Shown: positions 57,702 to 64,000 of the stretch, in pieces
Numbering within the stretch: the first letter of the stretch is position 1
How the letters are laid out: every line of letters starts with the position of its first letter
Assembly (NCBI GenBank): GCA_023105745.1
Contig: JALGQZ010000013.1
Coordinates: 1,275,501-1,339,500, forward strand
Direction of reading: 5' to 3'
DNA from: Austropuccinia psidii
Lineage: Eukaryota > Basidiomycota > Pucciniomycetes > Pucciniales > Sphaerophragmiaceae
DNA length: 64,000 bases
The notes under the pieces: generated by a model
Database searches by the model: none
What the model saw: only the letters and a program-made list of their open reading frames with translations
What the model was told of the DNA's origin: nothing
Program-made: the position numbers and the translations under genes

Positions 57702-59074
57702 ATGTTGTGCACTTTATGCACCAAGCGGGGTATCCCCTGCATTCGTTCCTCGACGACAAACAACGCTTGTGATGCTTGCCGACAAGCACACAAGAAATGT
57801 TCGTTCGTTGTCCGCCCCTTCCGACCACAAGGCCAGAGGAGTTCCTGCCCAAGACGCCCTCGCGAGGACTCCTTTGTGGTCGACGATGATGAAACCATTT
57901 CCGAGCGTGAATGAACGCTGGGCCCCCAAACAGGCCAACGGGAAGGATTCCGGACAATTAGGCCTGTACCCTCCAGTATCGATTTGTCCACTCCCCCTCC
58001 TAGGCCACCATCCGATGGTCACTTCACTCCTCGACCGGAGCGAAGTGATTATCCGGCCAATGAAGGATGGCGATGGCGAGAGGACATTCGAGCTTGGGCT
58101 GATCGTCACCATGTCTTGTCACCGATGGGATTCAAATGCCAAAGTAAGTTTTCTTTCTCCTCCTTATCTCATTTCTCTTCACGCAATAATACTGACTTTT
58201 TTCCATTACTCATAGAACAAAACCCCCCGAATCCCCCCCAACAGGACTCTCCTGTTCCTAGTTTGCCTCGCGAGAAAACCCCCCGGCAGCCCACTCCAGG
58301 CCCGAGTGGCACCCGATGGTCTGAGGAATTATTCCGTGGTAAGCAGCCAAAGTTTCATTTCATTTTCACTTTCACTTTCGAGTCGAGTGAACTGACTCTT
58401 ACTCCTTTTTTAGAACCCTCCCGAACCAAAGAGCCACCTATTCCTGGCCCGAGTCCATCGTGCCAACCACCTGAGGACGATACGACTCGTGAGCCAGAAC
58501 CTCAGGTGGCTCCTACGCAATCTACGGAGGAACCTTATGGTAAGTCACCCCTTCTTTCTCTTTGATCCATATCCACTTTTCGTCATTTTTTCTTCAACCG
58601 TCTCCAGATCGTCCCGCCACTCCTCGCTCAATAATCATGATTGACGATACGCCCGTCAGATCCCCCCATCCCCCTTCTTCTTCACCGACTCCACCATCTT
58701 CCCCTCCTGTTCCCCCTCCCTCCACTCCAACCCCGGTTCCCTCCCCAGATATCCCTTCCAGTGCCCCCGGGAACCCCAACGCCTCCTGCCCCCTGGTGCC
58801 AAGCTCCTCTCATTCCCACGATGACGCTCGCCAGGAATTCACCGACCTGTGACCGACCCTAATGATTCCTCGAGCCATTGTCCACGAATTGATCAACTGA
58901 ATCTTGTTGGAGCATTGCCGCTTGCTCCACATGATTCCTTTCGTGGATGCAACTCATCGAAATGAGATGCACCGGGAATTGCGGGAGGAACTAAACTCCC
59001 TCCTTGCCCAGGCACTGGATGCTTATCCAAAGGAGGACATCACCGGGATAGTCTTGAAATTCTTAGAAAAATAA
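57702..59074 (+). pseudogene. Zinc-cluster-like protein with Pro-rich linker
   Basis: Four exons (57702-58143, 58216-58338, 58414-58539, 58608-59074) joined by gtaag..ag introns keep one frame. The N-terminus has C-x2-C-x6-C-x9-C-x2-C-x6-C (CTLCTKRGIPC, then CDACRQAHKKC), the spacing of a GAL4-type Zn2Cys6 cluster with a basic second half. A Pro/Ser-rich linker of over 200 residues follows (SPTPPSSPPVPPPSTPTPVP). The C-terminus is helical (MHRELREELNSLLAQALDAY; IVLKFLEK). In-frame TGA codons at 57912, 58850 and about 58898 break it. An AATAAA lies at about 59116. The same cysteine layout occurs in the antisense gene at 9800. I recall many copies in Austropuccinia, so it is probably part of a mobile element. 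The function is unknown. Confidence 0.75.
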
Positions 59075-59480
59075 TCTCATTATTTCCTCTTTTGATCTTT
59101 TGTAATACTTTCTTTCAAATAAATTACTTGTATTCAATGATTGTTATTTTCCATTTATATTACATTCTTTGCTCATGTGAAATTATATTTTCCTCAATGG
59201 TTCAAATATCCTATTGCGTGAGAATAATTTTTGTAAGGGCCCCACCAAAGGTTTGAGTGAGTATTTGTTTGTGTGAACCTCTTTTTCCCAAAATGCGCCA
59301 ATAGTTGCCGTTACCGTCTCCTATATTTTCTTCTTCCATGGTTTAGAGCCATATCCATTCTTAACTGTAAAAAAGCGGGAGCTTCCCGCATGTGAGCAAT
59401 CCACTCCATATTTGTGAAACATGGCCTTTCCTATGGTCACACGCTATTAATCTTACTCATGTATTGAATTGTTTAAATTG
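59075..59480. other. Spacer after the zinc-cluster-like gene
   Basis: 3' flank with AATAAA near 59116. No further gene. Confidence 0.45.
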
Positions 59481-60050
59481 TCTGGAACCTTCAAAAGCGT
59501 AAGGATTGGCGTGTGACTTGTCGAAAGGCTGCACAGGCATAAGGATTGGTGTGTGATTTGTCGGGAGCCTGCACAGGAGTAAGGATTTGTAAACATTGTT
59601 GGCAACCTTCCCAAGCGTAAGGATTGGCGTGTGAATCATCGGAAGCCTGTACAGGCGTAAGGAATTTTTAGCATTTTTGAGACCCCTCACAAGCACAAGG
59701 ATTGGCGTGTGAATTGTTGGGAGCCTGCACAGGCGTAAGAATTGGCGTGTGAATTCTTGGGATCCTGCAGAGGCCAAGAAATTTTCAGCATTGTGGGGAA
59801 CCTTCACAAGCGTAAGGATTGGCGTGTGAATCGCCGGAAGCCTGTACAGGCGTAGGGAATTTTTACCATTTTTGGGAACCTTCACAAGCGTCAGGATTGG
59901 CGTGTAAACTTTTGGGAGGCTGCACAGGCGTAAGGATTGGCGTATGAAGCTTTGGCAGCCCGCATAGGCGTAAGGAACTTTTAGCATTGTCAGAACCTGC
60001 ACAAGCATAAGGATTCGCGTGTGAAGCATTGGACTCCTGGACAATAGCAA
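59481..60050. repeat. Higher-order tandem repeat, about 14 monomers of 38-40 bp
   Basis: Monomers share CAAGCGTAAGGATTGGCGTG or a CAGGCGTAAGG variant. They fall into three types: A (CCTTCACAAGCG.. GGCGTGTG), B (GCCTGCACAGGCG.. GGCGTGTG) and C (GCCTG.ACAGGCG.. TTTTTAGCATT). The order is A B C A C A B C A C A B C A, a five-monomer unit of about 196 bp repeated almost three times. A long minus-strand frame across it follows from the repeat and is not evidence of a gene. Confidence 0.88.
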
Positions 60051-60062
60051 CAAACCAGGACA

Positions 60063-60090
60063 TATGTACGGTGGCATGCCACTGTACATA
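60063..60090. repeat. Palindrome 3 of a dispersed family
   Basis: TATGTACGGTGGCA - TGCCACTGTACATA, 14-bp arms with one mismatch, directly beyond the tandem repeat. Confidence 0.85.
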
Positions 60091-60213
60091 ATCCACTTCA
60101 CCCCTTTTTCATGTGAGACACCCCATCTCCCGCACTCCAATCCATCCAATCCTGGTGTATATTGTCCTCTGCCTTACCCCACCATTACTTACCCAACACA
60201 CATGAAAAACTCC

Positions 60214-61541
60214 TCATTCTTTGAATCGGCATGAGATTGTATTACCATCCCTGATTTGATAGCCCGCTCTCTCGCCAATCTCATAATAGCCATGGTTTTT
60301 TTGCCGCATTGTTTTTGCTAACCTGCTTGAGCATTGTGTGGACATACCCACTAGTGTCGTGCTTTCGTTCTCCTGTGCTGGATCAGTATAATGAACAAAT
60401 GTACTACTGGCCCACACTACCCGAATGAGCCCATGACATGCAGATAGATCAATCCAAAAATGCTCATTTGGAAAAATCAATTTCCCCCTGTACACCGCTT
60501 TGACGCATCTCTTTGAATTTGGCCGGTCCGCTTATCAGCTTGAAACCACCATCCCGAAGCATAGAGCAATGCATACTTATCAACATGAGGTGCGTTTTTG
60601 AATCCATTCATGGTGAAAGTGAGTGCGGAAGCGAACTCGAATGCACCCTGATTTTCCGGAATATTGCCTTCATAGTTGACTTGATCAAAAGACGGAACCC
60701 CCAATGAATTGTAGAGATTTTGAATCTTCTCAAATAAATTATCCCCAACATATTGTAAGGATTGACCTAGAATGCAACCCACCAAGCTAAGATTGGCACC
60801 TCGGTTCCGCCATTCATCTTTTGCGTTTTCAATTTTCCCGACACTTCCATACAGACCAAATTGTTCATTCTTCGTGCTGCATTTGCGCCACCCAATCGCA
60901 AACATAAATCCCTCAAGTAATGCTCCATTGGTTGCAATCGGGTCGGTGAATCTCTTTTCGCGAAATAAGAATTGTGATAATTCATCCCATTGATTGACCT
61001 CGACTTCACTCATTGTTGTGAATGGTCGGAATTCAACAAGGGCAATGAGTAATCCAGTTGAAGAGAAAATTGCCACACGGCCAAAGTGAATGCGTTTGAT
61101 CTGATTGAAATCCACAACACTCCGAATTTCACTTGGGGTGATATTTGCTGATACTGGCATTGATATTTGTGCTGTTGGGCAAGAGGAGGAAAGCAACCTA
61201 TTCATTCGGGTCGTTTTGCGCTCATTTGTCTTTTGGGATCCGCTACTATTCCCGAGTGGTTGAGGGATCACTATGTGTTGAAGCACACAAGATATCAGAA
61301 ACTGCCAAGGAGCTTTCTTTGGCACACATCCTTTGACTTCCATGTTGGAGCCCACATGACATTGGCACAATCTGAACCGACTAAAGCCAATGTTCTTCCG
61401 TGGGGCCCAATGAGGGTGCCACATAAATGTGGAAGCATATATACACTGTGATTAAGCGAGAAACTCACACTTTCCTTCCTCAGCCCAACGCTTTCTTGCG
61501 AGTTCCCTTTTACGCTCTTTTCCTTTTTTCGTGAATGGCAT
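60214..61541 (-). pseudogene. Tet/JBP-like 2OG-Fe(II) dioxygenase, one frameshift
   Basis: The main frame 61424-60477 contains FNQIKRIHFGRVAIFSSTGL, the ...VNQWDELSQFLF block and FTMNGFKNAPHVDKYAL with the iron ligands H-x-D (codons at 60585 and 60579). A one-base deletion at about 60480 shifts the frame. The next stretch (LIFPNEHFWIDLSACHGLI, then VVWASSTFVHYTDP) gives the distal His region and ends at 60214. A possible first exon at 61541-61468 encodes a basic, nuclear-signal-like start (MPFTKKGKERKRELARKRW), with a gtgagt donor. I recognise the family as the fungal 'Tet-like 2OG-Fe(II) oxygenase' group. It is related to TET/JBP enzymes that oxidise 5-methylcytosine or thymine, and is known to be expanded beside transposons in basidiomycetes. 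That this member oxidises 5mC is inference. Confidence 0.78.
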
Positions 61542-62118
61542 GCTTTCAGCAGAAAATGAAATGAAACCGAATGATTACTGATTTATTAATATCACCTAAA
61601 TTGAATTGCGGTTGATGAATCTTTTTTGATTGCGGCTAAAAAGAAAGATCACACCTGACCTTGGCAAATTTGCGATCTCAAATACCTGAACCTGAAAATT
61701 GCAGTGGATAGTGCATTATTCAATTTTACACATTGATTTTCCCATGCAATCACTTTCTAATCCAACCATTTGGAATCTTGCAAGCACACGCAAATGCAAT
61801 TCGCATTGTGCTGCGGATCCCTAGCTATCCTAGTCCTCTTGAAAGACACAGGAACATTTGGCCTATTATGGGCTGGCGGGAAGTGATAAACGCGACTTCC
61901 CGCAATGCCCCCGCGTGTGCTACTCGCGGGCACAACGCCTGACTCAGCTTGCGTCTTGTCGGAGTCTTTGCAATGATGAACAGAGGCATGCCGCTGTACA
62001 ATTACTATTGGTACTCAGACTGTGGCATCCGGGCAGTAGTAGGATAGGAAGTCATGATTATTAAGTTCATAAATCACTTTGCAAAATTAAATTACAATAT
62101 ATCTAGTACAAAGCTAAT
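61542..62118. other. Spacer between the Tet-like gene and the next gene
   Basis: It should contain the Tet-like gene's promoter. It holds palindrome 4. No further gene is supported. Confidence 0.45.
61977..62000. repeat. Palindrome 4 of a dispersed family (less perfect)
   Basis: TGAACAGAGGCA - TGCCGCTGTACA, 12-bp arms with two mismatches, sharing the GGCATGCC centre with palindrome 3. Confidence 0.7.
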
Positions 62119-64000
62119 CTAAAACGGGTCAATCCTGGTTGTGAGTTTAGCTGACCTGGGTACCGTCAAGGTGACCTCATCACTTGAACCAAGACCGCTT
62201 TTTGCCACCCAGGCATCACCAAAGTCTAATACTAAGCATCGTGCAAATTCAAATCTAAGAGGTACAGCGGGGTTAAAAGACTCTGATGAGAAGAAACTTT
62301 TATTCAGTAAATTACATATATACTTATTAGTACGTAGCCACACTGGCTCCACTAGATTTTTACCCTCTGAAAGTTTTGCAGAAATGTCAATTAGTGATAA
62401 AGCCCCTTTAACTGAGCTTGTTCTCCAGTCATCTGAGCATACCATCAAACCACGAACCCCCGCTGCACAGAATGCCGCTAATATACCATAGCAAATTCAA
62501 TTTATTCCAAGATTCTTGTGACACGCCAAAAGATCTTTGATGGCCTCATTTTTTTTGGAGTTTGTGAGTTTGCCTTTGATGCCATTAACTTTGACCTTTG
62601 TATGTGCACGTACCATGTTGTACGCAATCATCAAATGGATAACTGTATCCATTAGATCCTCCAGGTTCTTGTGCGGCTTTGTGGATATCTCATTGTCAGC
62701 CCCGCCACCTTCAATGCTGAGCTGGGTTGCACGCTGCTTCGATTTACTCAAGCAGGAGGCAAGGTATTCAACTGCTCCCCGTTCGAGTCCAAGAGGATCG
62801 GTCGAATTTGATGTTGGTGAAACATATGGTTTGGGTGCAATCACATCGTATGAGACTGAACTAATGGATTCAAACATAACATTTGCCCAAAAATGTTTAA
62901 CTGGATTGGCGGGGTAAAGAAGGCTCTGAACCATTTTGAAGAAGGAGTGTTCTGATTTTGGGAGATTCTCTGGAGGTTTAGCTGATTCCTTCATCAATTT
63001 GAGATTCCAAATGTTGTGATCAAAAAACGCTTCTGTTTTGGTTGGCTTAAAAAAATCTAACCCTGTATATTGCAATTTATATCACCAGTCAACAGCCAAT
63101 AAACATGTATCATGCACAAAGATAAAACTCACCTGCCATCTCAAGCTCCTCCAGCCAGGCCAACATTTTAAGCTCTCGGTTACTGATCACCTTAATACCA
63201 ACAGGTAGGAATGTATGAGCATCTTTGGTTGGTAAATTGTCCCATCGATTTTTGTAAATACTATTAATATTATCAAGCCCCCTTTTCCATGATTGTTGAG
63301 TAATATTGGAATGATAATTCAAAACGCCTGCAAACTCTTCCATGCGGGATAAAAATGTTCCTTGAAAATTAGCAGACGATGACACTTCGGGCTCAGGGTC
63401 AGGAACTATATCAGGCATATCTCATCCCATTGTATCATGTTTAATTGTTTCCCTTTCTTGAAAGGCTTGAATATTCCAAGGAGAGGCAGGAGGGGTTGCA
63501 TCATGCATTGTTTCATTGGGTATTGGGGGGCTTTCAGTATGTGGAGCTTCATCATGGATTGTTTCATTGAGTATTGGGGGGGGGGTTCAGTATGCGGAGG
63601 TTGATTATCAATATGGTCCCCTTCAACATTGATAATTTAATGACCTTGATCGCGAGAATCGTTTGCGGCTTCAAAAGTACGGCGTTTTTTGTTTGTTTTT
63701 TTGGTCGCATGTATATTTGGTCTTTTTCCTAATCCTTTGCCTGAAAATCCAATTACGACTCGAGATCCTTCAGGTAGAGATTCTCCCACCTCCACACCTG
63801 CCCATATAGTGTAAGCAGCTATTTTTATCAACTTTGTTTTGAATTAGTAATGGACTTACGGTTCAAATACATTTTGAGCAGGCTCATGGCTTCAGCAATC
63901 TTTTGACGCACATAATCAGGAATTTTACTACCATTTTGAATTTTTTCGAGCCTTGGGATTGTTTGAGCAATGTTGGAGACAAATTGTTCCTTGGATATAA
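62119..64000 (-). pseudogene. Unknown multi-exon protein, 5' end outside the window
   Basis: The frame enters at 64000 (ISKEQFVSNIAQTIPRLEKI), passes an intron at 63859-63819, then exon 63818-63133 and, after intron 63132-63063, exon 63062-62119. Over 550 residues are visible. Parts: a basic segment (KKTNKKRRTFE), acidic/Pro repeats (NETIHDEAPHTESPP and a second copy), then a well-folded-looking region (FLSRMEEFAGVLNYH; KMLAWLEELEMAGLDFF; FEFARCLVLDFGDAWVAKSG). Breaks: TAA after QGH (63637), a C-run frameshift near 63587, TGA before DMPDI and TGA after LGIN (62497). I do not recognise it. Its CpG-rich composition and decay resemble the Tet-like and Tnp2 genes, so it may belong to the same kind of element. 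Confidence 0.65.
63500..63600. repeat. Short coding tandem repeat
   Basis: Two copies of a roughly 50-60-bp unit containing TTTCATTGRGTATTGGGGGG and TTCAGTATG.GGAG within the unknown gene, encoding the Pro-x-x-Asn-Glu-Thr repeat. Confidence 0.7.

Noticed and set aside
59457..60149. 230-codon minus-strand open frame
   Set aside because: It follows from the tandem repeat, whose monomers lack stops in that frame. There is no promoter, intron or domain support.
1..64000. tRNA, rRNA or CRISPR features
   Set aside because: I looked for A/B-box pairs, rRNA-like blocks and regularly spaced repeats and saw none that held up.

Overview
The window is eukaryotic nuclear DNA from a filamentous fungus, most likely a rust (Pucciniales). 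The best single guess is Austropuccinia psidii, the myrtle rust, because several transposon protein families here look like ones I remember from that species. That is recognition from memory, not a search. The evidence is short spliceosomal introns with GT..AG ends, a fungal KDM3-type JmjC gene, and dense nesting of Ty3/gypsy LTR elements, PIF/Harbinger, a Mutator-like element and a basidiomycete-style Tnp2 transposase, all in very AT-rich DNA.

Layout. 0.4-1.3 kb and 11.5-11.9 kb are two halves of one PIF/Harbinger transposase gene, split by a complete Ty3/gypsy element (1285-11490, both LTRs, 5-bp target duplication). That element has decayed gag and pol genes and an extra spliced gene on the opposite strand (8566-9800) with a zinc-cluster-like cysteine pattern. 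12.0-12.5 kb is homopolymer-rich, followed by a truncated inverted LTR of the same family. 13.8-17.6 kb is the one convincing host gene: a 13-exon KDM3-family histone demethylase that splices to an intact 942-residue frame. 17.9-21.7 kb is a second Harbinger relic with its Myb-like partner. 21.7-24.4 kb is almost pure A/T. 24.4-28.8 kb is a MULE with recognisable inverted termini whose single gene joins a FAR1-type transposase to an AT-hook, a zinc knuckle and an OTU protease. 29.4-45.4 kb holds an orphan LTR, then one Ty3/gypsy element interrupted by another, which is itself cut off in its chromodomain at about 45.42 kb.

From 45.43 kb to the end the DNA is clearly richer in G+C and keeps its CpG sites. 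It carries a Tnp2-family transposase, an unknown spliced gene, an SNF2 helicase, a zinc-cluster-like gene with a TATA promoter, a higher-order tandem repeat, a Tet/JBP-like 2OG-Fe(II) dioxygenase and a long unknown gene. Most have a few nonsense codons or frameshifts but are otherwise well preserved. Four related palindromes lie in the gaps between these genes.

The most interesting points are three. The GC-rich block combines a transposase, a chromatin remodeller and a putative 5-methylcytosine oxidase, while older transposons in the same window show severe CpG loss. Two otherwise different mobile-DNA genes share a zinc-cluster-like cysteine signature, one of them antisense inside a Ty3 element. 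The MULE gene has an unusual domain fusion. I saw no tRNA, rRNA or CRISPR.
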